From assembly GCA_002027195.1 (NCBI GenBank), contig MWJO01000004.1, forward strand, positions 62,001 through 126,000: a DNA stretch of 64,000 bases. Reading direction: 5' to 3'. A program made the translations under genes and the position numbers. Positions 56,075 to 63,551 of this stretch are shown piece by piece. The notes beneath the pieces are model-generated. The model had not been told where the DNA came from. It did no database searches and saw nothing but the letters and a program-made list of their open reading frames with translations. This DNA is from Streptomyces sp. GKU 895 (GTDB taxonomy: Bacteria > Actinomycetota > Actinomycetes > Streptomycetales > Streptomycetaceae). Each line of letters begins with the position of its first letter. Positions within the stretch are counted from its first letter, which is position 1.

Positions 56075-58191
56075 TCACTCCGAGGCGGAAGCGGAACCCT
56101 CGCCGTCGCGATTGGCGAGCGCGCGGGCGAGGCGGTCACGGCCGACGACCATGACGCCGTCAGACTTGTACGGCTCCGCGCCGGTGCCCTCCAGCACGCG
56201 CTTGAGGTCGAGGAAAGACCACGTGCCATACGTGTCCGCGCTGAGCAGCGCGAGCCGCTTGAGGACGTCCTGGGTGCGCACCCGCGTCGCGTCGCCGACC
56301 ACGGACGCGATGTCGGCCAGCGCATCGCGTTCCTCGCCCCGCTCGACGAGGGTCAGGGTGGTGACGCCGTCACGCATGGCCTTGGCGCGGTCGGTGATGA
56401 CCACGGCGGCGTCGTCGTCGATGTAGTGCGTGCGCACCGTGATGGACGACTGCCCGCCGGGATGGTGATGCCGTCCGAGGCGACGACCAGGGTTCCCCGG
56501 TCCAGGCCCGGACGCAGCAGGTTCGGCGCGGCCCCGCCGTCGACGGCCTTGTCCCCCAGCGCCATGCGGGCTTGTGACTCGGTGCCCAGGGCGAGGGAGG
56601 CGCGGGTGTGGGCGCCCTCGCGTACGAGCTTGGGCAGGTTCTCGTTGGTGGGGTCCTGGGTGCCCTGCCACATCAGGACGTTGACCGCACGACCCTGGTT
56701 GTGGATCTTACGGACGGCCATGAAGTACCGGCTGGTGGCCTTGGAACCGCCATACGGGCGGCCCTCGTCGTCCTTGACCGGGCACATGAACGCCACCTGC
56801 GCTTCGTCGACCAGCACGATCAGCGGCGGGAACTGGGTTCCGGGCGGGGCCTGGATGCGGCGGTTCATCTCATCCACCGCACTCTCGACCATCTCGGTCA
56901 CCTGAATGACGTGTTCGTCGGTGGGCCCCTGGATCAGCACGTCGGCGAGGCCGTCGAACATGGCCCAGTCGCCCACGCCCTTGAGGTCACCCATCAGGAA
57001 CTGCACCGACCGATCCAGCGACAGCCACAGCGCCAGGGAGCGCAGGGCAACCGTCTTGCCCTGGTTGGACAGACCCGTGATGAGCAGGTGGCGCTGATAC
57101 AGGCTCAGGGCGGCGGCATCCCCGCGCAGGTCCTGCCCCCACGGGGCGCGGCCCTTGGCGTAGTCGGCGGTCATCGTGTCGTCGGTGACCAGCGGCGACG
57201 GGCCGATCGGCTCGTCCAGGGCGCCGGAATCGGCGATCCACAACCGCACGGTGCGGGCGGCCTGCGGGATGGTGATGAACACCTCGTGCTCGTGCCGGGT
57301 GAGGTTCTCCGCGAGCTTGCGGCGCTTGTTCTGCACCTCATTCGTCGACACCCCGGACGGCAACGTGACGTCGACCTCGACACCACACCCGGCGATCGTG
57401 ATCGGGGACAGCATGGACGCGCCGACGTCCCCCATCTCCTTGATGGCGTTCCTGAGCGCCGGGATGCCGAGGTCGCGCAGGGCCTTGACGACGATGGACG
57501 GGGTGATCGGCTCGCCCTCGCCAGAGCGGACGTTGGCGGGCAGCGCCCACTGGGGGGCGGCCTGCTGGTGCCGGCCGACCGACCACATGCCCAGCAGGGC
57601 GAACAACGGGCCGAGGACGACCGCGTACGGCCACACCACCTGAACGATGTGGATCAGGGCGCCAATGAATTCGATGGTCGCCGAGAGCGGGGTGATGACG
57701 TCCTTGACGTCCTTGGTGTTCAGGGCCATCACGATCCCGAGGGCGACCAGGACACCAATGCCCATGCCGGTTCCGACAACGGCACCCTTGGCTACCTGCT
57801 CGGGCGAGTGCAGCAGGTCCATGCGGCGGCGGTGGCGGGCGTCGCGGAAGCGCTGGAGACGCTCCTCCCACTCCTCCGCAACCTCCAAGTTGCCCTGCGC
57901 TTCGGCCGCGCGGAGCATGCGCTCATAACGGGCGCCGGTCCGGCCGTCCCACGCGCGGCGGGTGATGATCCGGCCACCGTTGAAGGTGTAGAGGCCGTGC
58001 CGGGCGACGATCCGGGCGGCGCCCTGGGTGCGCTCATGGGTGGCGATGCGCCGCACCGCGCGCCCGGAGCGCACCCACAACGGCACGATCGGCGCCGGGG
58101 CCGGGTCGGGGACCACGGTCAGCGTGGTCACGCTGCCCGCATCCGCGGGCGGTTCGGTGTCCTTGTGCAGGGAGACGACGTTCTCGGTCAT
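56075..58191 (-). CDS. traB: FtsK/SpoIIIE-like DNA translocase TraB, one frameshift
   Basis: About 705 residues. It has two helices (about 125-200: VVGTGMGIGVLVALGIVMAL, VVWPYAVVLGPLFALLGMW), then the ATPase: Walker A LITGLSNQGKTVAL near residue 370, Walker B PLIVLVDEAQV near 450. A C-terminal winged-helix (TQDVLKRLALLSADTYGTWSFLDLKRVL) fits the DNA-binding gamma domain. Near 56452-56455 one base appears missing between GITIPAG and QSSITVRTHYIDDDAAVVI. TraB pumps double-stranded DNA between cells; its gamma domain probably binds the octamers beyond its stop. Confidence 0.92.
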
Positions 58192-58246
58192 GCTGGGACT
58201 GCTCCTGACTGCCCTCCATCGGGCGGGAGTTGAAGGAGAAGGGTCG

Positions 58247-58279
58247 GGGTGGCCGGGTCCGTGGCAGGGACGGCCACCC
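58247..58279. terminator. Hairpin upstream of traB
   Basis: GGGTGGCCG at 58247-58255 pairs with CGGCCACCC at 58271-58279 around a 15-base loop, 16 bases past the stop of the 99-residue gene. It may separate traB expression from the upstream small-gene operon. Confidence 0.55.
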
Positions 58280-58294
58280 TGACGGCGGCGCGGC

Positions 58295-58594
58295 TCAGTG
58301 GCCGTGACGGGCGCGGATCTCCGCGCGGCTGAGCTGGGACAACTGGGTGCGCGGGCCGTCCACCCAGCAGAACGGGCGGATGCCGTCGGCGGCCTTGAAG
58401 ACCCGGATCGCGGCACCGGCCGGAGCCTCGGGGAGGGCGTAGACGCAGCTCCCTTCGAGGGAGGCAAGCAGGCGGGCGCCGTGGTGCTCGCACCCGTCGG
58501 CACCGGCGTTGAAGCGATCGAGCACGGTCACGGCGACCGGACCGACGCAGGGCGTGGGGTCGTCCGGGTGCGCGGCTGGGCAACGGTCGTCCAT
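58295..58594 (-). CDS. Hypothetical small AICE protein
   Basis: A 99-residue protein, MDDRCPAAHPDDPTPCVGPV start, with Cys/His residues in CPAAHPDDPTPC and GADGCEHHGARLL that may bind zinc. GAAIRVFKAADGIRPFCWVDG follows, and it ends in RAEIRARHGH. A GTG two codons earlier (58600) overlaps the previous gene's stop. Function unknown. Confidence 0.72.
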   Translation of the reverse strand: MDDRCPAAHPDDPTPCVGPVAVTVLDRFNAGADGCEHHGARLLASLEGSCVYALPEAPAGAAIRVFKAADGIRPFCWVDGPRTQLSQLSRAEIRARHGH

Positions 58595-58596
58595 GC

Positions 58597-58779
58597 TCAC
58601 CACCAGCTCGACTTCTTCTTGGGCACGCGGTTCGGGCAGCCGTTGACCATGTGATCCACACACTGCGGGCAGTCCTCACGCGGCCGGAGCCTGCGGTGGA
58701 TGCTGCGGTCGTGGGCGTGCTGCCAGCATTGCGGGCACTCACCCGGCGGCGTGGGCTTCGCGGCCACGGTCACCACCAC
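58597..58779 (-). CDS. Small zinc-ribbon AICE protein
   Basis: A 60-residue protein from a GTG. Paired CPQC motifs (GECPQCWQHAHDRSIHRRLRP, EDCPQCVDHMVNGCP) predict one zinc ribbon or two zinc knuckles. It ends KKKSSWW, with TGGTGGTGA running into the next gene's start (GTG/ATG). Its own start overlaps the end of the preceding gene by 10 bases. Confidence 0.75.
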   Translation of the reverse strand: MVVTVAAKPTPPGECPQCWQHAHDRSIHRRLRPREDCPQCVDHMVNGCPNRVPKKKSSWW

Positions 58780-59087
58780 CCCGAGGACTTTTTCGCGGCC
58801 TTGGCCTGCGCGTGCTCGTTGACGATGCGCTGCCGCTCGGTCTGCAACGCGGTCATCTCAGCGGTCAGCCGGGTGAGAATCGACTGCTTCAGCATCTCCA
58901 GCCGGTTCTCCGCACGGGCGGTGCTCTTGCCCCGCGCTGCGCGGTAGGAGCCGCCCGCGAGGGCGCCCACGATCTGGCGGCGCTCCGAGGCGGTCAGCGG
59001 CCACCACTGCTCGTTGTGGACCGCGTCGATCTTCTGCTGCGTCTTCTGGATTTCCTTGTCCAGGCGACGGGTGTTGGGCTTGCCCAT
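58770..59087 (-). CDS. Small coiled-coil AICE protein
   Basis: A 105-residue, highly charged helical protein. RRLDKEIQKTQQKIDAVHNEQW and RAENRLEMLKQSILTRLTAEMTALQTERQRIVNEHAQAKAAKK predict two coiled-coil helices around a short HTH-like middle (LTASERRQIVGALAGGSYRAA). It ends KKSSGWW, echoing the downstream gene. Function unknown. Confidence 0.75.
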   Translation of the reverse strand: MGKPNTRRLDKEIQKTQQKIDAVHNEQWWPLTASERRQIVGALAGGSYRAARGKSTARAENRLEMLKQSILTRLTAEMTALQTERQRIVNEHAQAKAAKKSSGWW

Positions 59088-59090
59088 GGC

Positions 59091-59294
59091 TTAGCCCCTC
59101 CTCGGATAGGTGTGGCCGGCGGGCGGGTAGACGGGCACGGCCTGATCAGAGAGCAGGCCCTCCATGACGACCGCCTCGAAGTCCGCGTGCAGCTCGCAGA
59201 GCGGCTCGCACTCGAACGCGAGATCGGCGGCGTCCAGCAGGCGCTCCGTGCGCTCGGCGTCGTCGCGACGGGTCTCGCAGGTAATGCGCTTCAC
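59091..59294 (-). CDS. Small acidic hypothetical AICE protein
   Basis: A 67-residue protein (MKRITCETRRDDAERTERLL start), acidic, with three Cys (TCET, FECE, LCEL). No motif recognised. Its start overlaps the previous gene's stop by 4 bases. Confidence 0.65.
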   Translation of the reverse strand: MKRITCETRRDDAERTERLLDAADLAFECEPLCELHADFEAVVMEGLLSDQAVPVYPPAGHTYPRRG

Positions 59295-59704
59295 GGCTGA
59301 CCTCCCTGGTCACAAGCCGCAACAGCGGAAGAAGGGTTGGGGTAGGCGCACAGCACGCAGCAACCGAGCGAGGTCGGCAGGCAGTAGCTGTAGGTGACCC
59401 GGCAGATGGGGCAGGTGCGGCGGGCCAGCATCGCCAGCGCGAGGGCGCCCCACTTGCGCGAGGTCATCGGCCGTACCGGCTGGGCGAGGTCTTCGCGGTA
59501 GAGGTAGGCGACCATCGCGCCGGACCTGCGGCGGCGGTGGCGGAGCATGACCTGCCCCGCAATCGGCTGACCGCCCGGCCGTAGCCCCTTCGCGCGGAGC
59601 TGGCGGCGGGTGGCCAAGCCGTTGGGGGCGTAGCGCCAGGGGTAGGTCGGTATGCCGTAGCGGGCGCCGGTGGGGTCGTAGCACTTGCTGTAGGCGGTGG
59701 GCAT
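59291..59704 (-). CDS. RRQRL-motif zinc-binding protein
   Basis: A 137-residue protein. ATRRQLRAKGLRPGGQ is the RRQ(R)L motif of a family named for it in Streptomyces mobile elements, followed by a zinc cluster CPICRVTYSYCLPTSLGCCVLCAY. YDPTGARYGIPTYPWRYAPNGL precedes the motif. The role is unknown; DNA or RNA binding is plausible. Start and upstream stop overlap (TGATG). Confidence 0.75.
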   Translation of the reverse strand: MPTAYSKCYDPTGARYGIPTYPWRYAPNGLATRRQLRAKGLRPGGQPIAGQVMLRHRRRRSGAMVAYLYREDLAQPVRPMTSRKWGALALAMLARRTCPICRVTYSYCLPTSLGCCVLCAYPNPSSAVAACDQGGQP

Positions 59705-60582
59705 CAGGCCACCCCGAGGACGCGGTTCCACGCGGCCCGGAGGCGGACTTCGGAAGCCGAGTGTCCGGCCGCGCGGAAGCGCTTGGCCATCTCGCGGTAG
59801 GACAGGGCAGGCGTTTCGCTGGTGCGGATCTCCTGGACCAGTGAGTCCAGGGCGGCATCGGTGAGCGCGGGCGCCGCTTCCAGCGACAGGGGCGTAACCG
59901 GCTCCGTGGGGCCCCACACGGGAAGCTCCCAGGAGGCTGTGACGCCGGGCGTGACGCGGCTCGTCACGCAGGTCAGCGCCCGAGAGGTGTCCTCGCCCTG
60001 CCGCGCCTCCTCCAGCGTCGACCAGGCCCCCGCGAGGGTCTTTGCGGTCTTCGCTTGGACGCGGGCGACGCGGGCGCCGGCCGTCGTGACGGCTGCAAGC
60101 CGGGTCTCCTCAGTGGCCGCCTCAGCATGCAGTCGGGCGCGGGCCACGGCTGCTTCGTCGCGGGCTTCCTGCTGGATGCCGCGGATCGCGTCCAGTGCCA
60201 TCGGTGTCAGCGCGGTCCGCGCCCAGAGCCCGTGCACCAGCCACAGGGCCTTGGCGGCGACGGGCAGCCAGGCGACAGCCAGCCACGCGGCGGCGGACGT
60301 CTCGGCGGTCAGCGCGTGCGTCACCAGGACGCCGGAGGCGATCAGACCGAAGAACCAACCCACGGCAGTTACGGCGGGGTTGTGGTCGCCCTGGGCCGCG
60401 AGGCGGCGTTCGTAGGCGAGGGTGGCTAGCCAGCCACCGTCGATCCCGAGACCGACGACCAGCGCGACGGGCCACGGCACGGCCGTGCCTAGCCACATCA
60501 CGACCACGGCCAGAGTGAGCACCATGGACACCGCCGTCATCGCGACGGCGGGCAACACGGTCTTGGTGGACTTGGCGCTCAT
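59704..60582 (-). CDS. SpdB-like transfer protein
   Basis: A 292-residue protein with four N-terminal helices (ten- to twenty-residue spans within 10-130, for example VALVVGLGIDGGWLATLAYE), the DUF2637/SpdB layout. A helical cytoplasmic region (EARDEAAVARARLHAEAATEETRLAAV) and a C-terminal HTH-like segment (LSYREMAKRFRAAGHSASEVRLRAAW) follow. SpdB proteins help spread the element through hyphal compartments with TraB. Confidence 0.85.
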   Translation of the reverse strand: MSAKSTKTVLPAVAMTAVSMVLTLAVVVMWLGTAVPWPVALVVGLGIDGGWLATLAYERRLAAQGDHNPAVTAVGWFFGLIASGVLVTHALTAETSAAAWLAVAWLPVAAKALWLVHGLWARTALTPMALDAIRGIQQEARDEAAVARARLHAEAATEETRLAAVTTAGARVARVQAKTAKTLAGAWSTLEEARQGEDTSRALTCVTSRVTPGVTASWELPVWGPTEPVTPLSLEAAPALTDAALDSLVQEIRTSETPALSYREMAKRFRAAGHSASEVRLRAAWNRVLGVA

Positions 60583-60881
60583 GCCGCCGCTCCCGTCCCC
60601 GGCCGGGGGCCGCTCGCGGCGCGCAGGAACGGCACGGTGCGGGTGAGGGCGTCGGCGTACAGGCAGTCCCAGGCGGCGATGTCGTCGCCGTCGTCGGCCT
60701 GCTCGCGTAGGTCGGCGAGGACGTCGCGGGCCGCGTCCTCGCGGGCCGCCCGCTCGGTGTCCGTCTCGGACTGAAGCGGGCCCCGGAACAGCTCGACGTC
60801 GATACCGAGCGCCAGTTCCGCGAACTCCTCCTCGCCGTACGCCTCTTGGGCGCCGACGAAGGTACGCATGGTGGATCGCAT
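60579..60881 (-). CDS. Hypothetical acidic AICE protein
   Basis: A 100-residue acidic protein, MRTFVGAQEAYGEEEFAELALGIDVELF and RAAREDAARDVLADLREQADDGDDI. No domain is recognised. An AGGAGAG lies 8 bases before the ATG at 60881, and hairpin leader copy 2 lies 39 bases upstream. It overlaps the SpdB-like start (ATGA). Confidence 0.75.
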   Translation of the reverse strand: MRSTMRTFVGAQEAYGEEEFAELALGIDVELFRGPLQSETDTERAAREDAARDVLADLREQADDGDDIAAWDCLYADALTRTVPFLRAASGPRPGTGAAA

Positions 60882-60919
60882 GGTGGATCTCTCCTGTCAA
60901 GGATGTGAGGAAGGGACCA

Positions 60920-60954
60920 GGGCGGTCGCGGTCTTTGGCGAGAGGCGACCGCCC
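60920..60954 (-). promoter_or_regulatory. Conserved hairpin leader, copy 2
   Basis: The stem GGGCGGTCGC/GCGACCGCCC and loop GGTCTTTGGCGAGAG are identical to copy 1 across 35 bases. AAGGGAC again lies just left of it. It precedes the 100-residue gene/SpdB operon. Confidence 0.75.
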
Positions 60955-60968
60955 CGAGAGAACGGGGG

Positions 60969-61427
60969 TCAGACGGTGGCGATGATCAGCGCCGCGATGA
61001 GCAGCCACAGGTGGTGGAAGGACTGGTCAAGGGCGTAGGCGCCGGTGCCGATGTGCGGGTTGTCGTCGCGACCGGCCCGCGGGGCACCCAGCCGGTAGAA
61101 CTCGCCTTTGCCGGTGACCTTGGCCAGCCACGCGAGCGTGGTGCGCCGGTCAGCCCACCAGTGCGAGGCCGCGTCGAGGGCGAGGCCGCCCGCGACGCCG
61201 GGCACCGACAAGTGCAGGTTCAGCAGCCAGGCGACCGGCAGCAGTACGGCGAGCTTGGTGAGCGTCAGGGTGGCGACGTGCCGGGCGTCGGCGAGGCGGC
61301 CGACCGAGCCGGGACGGCCCTTGGTGAGGGACTGGTGCGAGGTCTGTACCCAGTGGTCGCCCACGCTGTGGGCGACGTACAGGGCGACGAACACAGCGGC
61401 GAAGACGGTGGCTTCCATGGCGGTCAC
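60969..61427 (-). CDS. DUF3307-like membrane protein of the element
   Basis: A 152-residue protein with three or four helices. HSVGDHWVQTSHQSLTKG, HWWADRRTTLAW and SFHHLWLLIAALI fit DUF3307 (conserved Asp, Gln and His in membrane helices). Start at a GTG (61427) overlapping the upstream stop (GTGA); an ATG at 61418 is possible. Its role in the element is unknown. Confidence 0.75.
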   Translation of the reverse strand: MTAMEATVFAAVFVALYVAHSVGDHWVQTSHQSLTKGRPGSVGRLADARHVATLTLTKLAVLLPVAWLLNLHLSVPGVAGGLALDAASHWWADRRTTLAWLAKVTGKGEFYRLGAPRAGRDDNPHIGTGAYALDQSFHHLWLLIAALIIATV

Positions 61428-61653
61428 CGGCTCGCGTCGCGCGTCTGAACCAGCTGGATGGCCAGCCGGGGGAAGTCGGCGACGCCGTCGAAGTCCGCGA
61501 ACGTCACACCGTGCGTCTCGGCCGCCTGGATCATGTCCCGCAGCACCGACGCGGCGTCCGCCGTCTGCGCGGCGTCGGCCGGTAGCCGGGGGCGAACTGG
61601 GCGGCGGCCGACGCGATGCGGCGGGCGATGTCGTTCAGGTCGTGCTGGTCCAT
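61424..61653 (-). CDS. Small AICE protein, one frameshift
   Basis: From an ATG at 61653 the frame begins MDQHDLNDIARRIASAAAQF. Near 61583 one base appears missing (run of C), and the adjacent frame continues PADAAQTADAASVLRDMIQA then ETHGVTFADFDGVADFP and QLVQTRDASR to a TGA overlapping the next start. Corrected length is about 76 residues. It looks like a helical accessory protein; family unknown. Confidence 0.6.
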
Positions 61654-61706
61654 GGTGCGTCCACTCCTTGAGCAGGCGGGAAGAGTCGGGAGAGGCTGGC
61701 CGTGGG

Positions 61707-62516
61707 CTAGCTGATCTGAACGGAGCCGCTGGTGACCCTGCGGCGGACGTCCAGGTGCGCCGCGCCGGTGATGCGCGCGTAGCCGGAGGTGGCGTTGACG
61801 GAGAGGCGGCCGGTGGCCTGTGCGGTGGCAGCCATCTGGACGTTGCCGGAGGTGAGCGTCAGCCGGGCGTCGTGGCCGCTGTAGGCGCCGATGTTGAGGT
61901 TGCCGGAGGTCAGGTTCACGTCGATCGGGCCGGTGACCTCGCAGACGATGACGCTGCCGCTGGTGATCGTGGCGTCCAGGTCGCCGACGCGGTCAGCGGC
62001 GAGGGTGCCGGAGGTGCCGTCGTACTCCAGCCGGGCCAGGGTGCCCCTGACCACGGTGTCCGCGCTGTGCGTGCGGATGAGCATCACGGACTTGGCGGGC
62101 AGGTGGAGTTCGGCGGTGATCGGGGTGACCGCTTCACCGGCCGGGCCGGTGGCGGTGACCTCGCGGCCGTTGACGAAGACCTTGCCGCCGCCGTGACCGC
62201 TCACGTAGACGTTGCCGCCCACGATCTGCACGCCGCCGCCGGAGAACGTGACGGTATTCCTGCCCGTGCGGATCGTGGTGCTGCCGCCGAAGCCTCCGGC
62301 GAGATCCGGGACGCGGATCGAGAGGTTCTGCCCGTTGAGGCGGACGGCGGTGTCACGGATCGCGTCGGCCGACGGGCCCGAGGTGGCCTCGGTCTTCAGC
62401 ACCACCTGCGCCTGCTTCAGCGCCGGGTCGACGACGACGCGGATACCGCCCGTGTTCATCGTCAGGTCCACGGCGATCGGGCCGATGACGTCCACGGGAA
62501 TCGTGCGCTCGGTCAT
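61707..62516 (-). CDS. DUF4097-like beta-helical protein
   Basis: A 269-residue protein with many short repeated strands: ITAELHLP, LARLEYDGTSGTLAADRVGDLDATITSGSVIV, VNLTSGNLNIGAY, LTLTSGNVQMAAT, VRRRVTSGSVQIS. The TSGxhxh repeats predict a right-handed beta-helix of the DUF4097 adhesin-like family. No signal peptide is present, so it is likely cytoplasmic. It recurs in Streptomyces mobile elements; the role is unknown. Confidence 0.82.
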   Translation of the reverse strand: MTERTIPVDVIGPIAVDLTMNTGGIRVVVDPALKQAQVVLKTEATSGPSADAIRDTAVRLNGQNLSIRVPDLAGGFGGSTTIRTGRNTVTFSGGGVQIVGGNVYVSGHGGGKVFVNGREVTATGPAGEAVTPITAELHLPAKSVMLIRTHSADTVVRGTLARLEYDGTSGTLAADRVGDLDATITSGSVIVCEVTGPIDVNLTSGNLNIGAYSGHDARLTLTSGNVQMAATAQATGRLSVNATSGYARITGAAHLDVRRRVTSGSVQIS

Positions 62517-62555
62517 GGAGAACTCCAGGAAGTCGAAGGGACGTGCGAAGTGCCG

Positions 62556-62601
62556 GAGCGGTCGCGGTCCTTGGCGAGAGGCAACCGCCTCGGTTGAGGC
62601 G
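62556..62601 (-). promoter_or_regulatory. Conserved hairpin leader, copy 3, with adjacent stem
   Basis: GAGCGGTCGCGGTCCTTGGC at 62556 matches copies 1 and 2, with changes in the arms (GCAACCGCCTC on the right) and one loop base. GTCGAAGGGAC at about 62532 repeats the copy 1 flank exactly. A second stem, CGCCTC/GAGGCG, follows at 62586-62601. It lies 40 bases upstream of the DUF4097 gene. Confidence 0.7.
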
Positions 62602-62697
62602 AGGGATGGACCCTCGCGAAGGTTCTGCGCTTGTCAGATCACGTGATGCCGTCACCGCCGCGGAGGGCGGATCAGGGCAGGTCACCCGGCCCGACAT

Positions 62698-62735
62698 GGG
62701 TGGTCGGGGTGGTGACCCGCACCCATCGACCACCC
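62698..62735. terminator. Hairpin in the DUF4097-GntR intergenic region
   Basis: GGGTGGTCG at 62698-62706 pairs with CGACCACCC at 62727-62735; the 20-base loop contains further GGGT/ACCC pairs. The surrounding 423 bases (62517-62939) otherwise hold leader copy 3, the palindrome ATCACGTGAT at 62638 and the GntR operators, but no gene. Confidence 0.45.
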
Positions 62736-62856
62736 GTGTGCAGGTGGCTGGGTCGGCACTCTGTTGAGTTCTTCGCAGCGCTGAATCCGGGCCTTACTTC
62801 CGGGCACTGACACGGCCGGTGAAGCCCTTTCGGGCCCCGCGTTCCGGCGTAGCTTA

Positions 62857-62876
62857 AGATTGACCTAGGTCAATCT
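62857..62876. promoter_or_regulatory. Full 20-bp palindromic operator upstream of gntR-like gene
   Basis: AGATTGACCTAGGTCAATCT is a perfect palindrome 64 bases before the repressor start. The half-site TTGACC could also be a -35 element. A KorSA-like autoregulatory site is the likely role. Confidence 0.8.
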
Positions 62877-62907
62877 GTGTGTCAAGAGGGTGCGGCGGAA
62901 CGCGGTG

Positions 62908-62922
62908 AGATTGACCTAGGTC
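62908..62922. promoter_or_regulatory. Second, partial copy of the operator
   Basis: AGATTGACCTAGGTC repeats the first 15 bases of the operator at 62857, keeping the palindromic core GACCTAGGTC, with its left end 51 bases downstream. It lies 17 bases before the start codon. Confidence 0.7.
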
Positions 62923-62939
62923 CGGTTACTCTCGAAGGC

Positions 62940-63335
62940 ATGGATCAGAGCCCCGAAGTGCCCAAGCCCAAGCCGACGGCCAAGGAGATTGCGGCGGACT
63001 TCCGCGCAAAGATCACGGGCCCCGATCGCGAGTACAGCGCGGGGAAGCAGCTCCCAGCAGCTCGCGCTCTCGCCAAGAAACTCGGCGTGCAGCTCATGAC
63101 CGTTCAGAGCGCGTACGGCCAACTCCGCGACGAAGGGTTGATCCTCACTCAGCAGGGGCGCGGGACGTTCGTTCGCGACCCTGCGGCACCCCTGGGTACC
63201 GAGCGGGGCAGCAGCCCTGCTTTCGCGGCCCTGGCCGCTGAACTCAGCACGATCCATGACGCTCTCCAGACACTCGGGGAGCGGCTTGATCGGCTTGAGC
63301 GGCTCGTGGGTAGCGAGACTCCACCCTCGTCGTGA
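62940..63335 (+). CDS. GntR-family repressor, KorSA-like
   Basis: A 131-residue regulator. The winged HTH fills the first 80 residues (AKEIAADFRAKITGPDREYSAGKQLPAARALAKKLGVQLMTVQSAYGQLRDEGLILTQQGRGTFV). A short C-terminal helix (LSTIHDALQTLGERLDRLERLV) may dimerise instead of a ligand domain. In pSAM2, KorSA of this kind represses transfer and replication activators. The operators directly upstream indicate autoregulation. Confidence 0.9.
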   Translation: MDQSPEVPKPKPTAKEIAADFRAKITGPDREYSAGKQLPAARALAKKLGVQLMTVQSAYGQLRDEGLILTQQGRGTFVRDPAAPLGTERGSSPAFAALAAELSTIHDALQTLGERLDRLERLVGSETPPSS

Positions 63336-63474
63336 GGTCATCCGCACGCCTCAGCAGGTCTTCGACCCTGATGCGTGCCTCCCTCAAACTCGCTTTGATC
63401 AAAGCGAGTTCAGCAGGAGTAATGCATTCCAGCTCGCCGCTTCGCTCATTGATCCCTGGCATGGCAACGAGCAT
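63244..63474 (-). CDS. Small helical protein convergent with the GntR gene
   Basis: A 76-residue frame, MPGINERSGELECITPAELA then LIKASLREARIRVEDLLRRADD, looks like a genuine helical protein. Its C-terminal 92 bases overlap the GntR gene on the other strand, so a shorter coding region or chance frame is possible. An internal ATG at 63462 is an alternative start. Confidence 0.45.
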   Translation of the reverse strand: MLVAMPGINERSGELECITPAELALIKASLREARIRVEDLLRRADDLTTRVESRYPRAAQADQAAPRVSGERHGSC

Positions 63475-63490
63475 GTAGCCGTGAACAGCG

Positions 63491-63519
63491 GAGGACCCGG
63501 ACAGAGTGTCCGGGTCCTC
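63491..63519. terminator. Strong hairpin between small gene and flavoprotein gene
   Basis: GAGGACCCGGACA at 63491-63503 is perfectly complementary to 63507-63519 around a GAG loop, followed by TCTTTCC on the plus strand. A bidirectional terminator is likely for the flavoprotein (minus) and upstream plus-strand transcripts. Confidence 0.8.
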
Positions 63520-63551
63520 TTTCCTTGCAGCTCAGGAGGGTTGACGACTCG

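Noticed and set aside
55871..56090. CRISPR array, because of the repeated CCTCCCTG units
   Set aside because: Units are 8 bp, in both orientations and with irregular spacing; there are no spacers of constant length and no cas genes.
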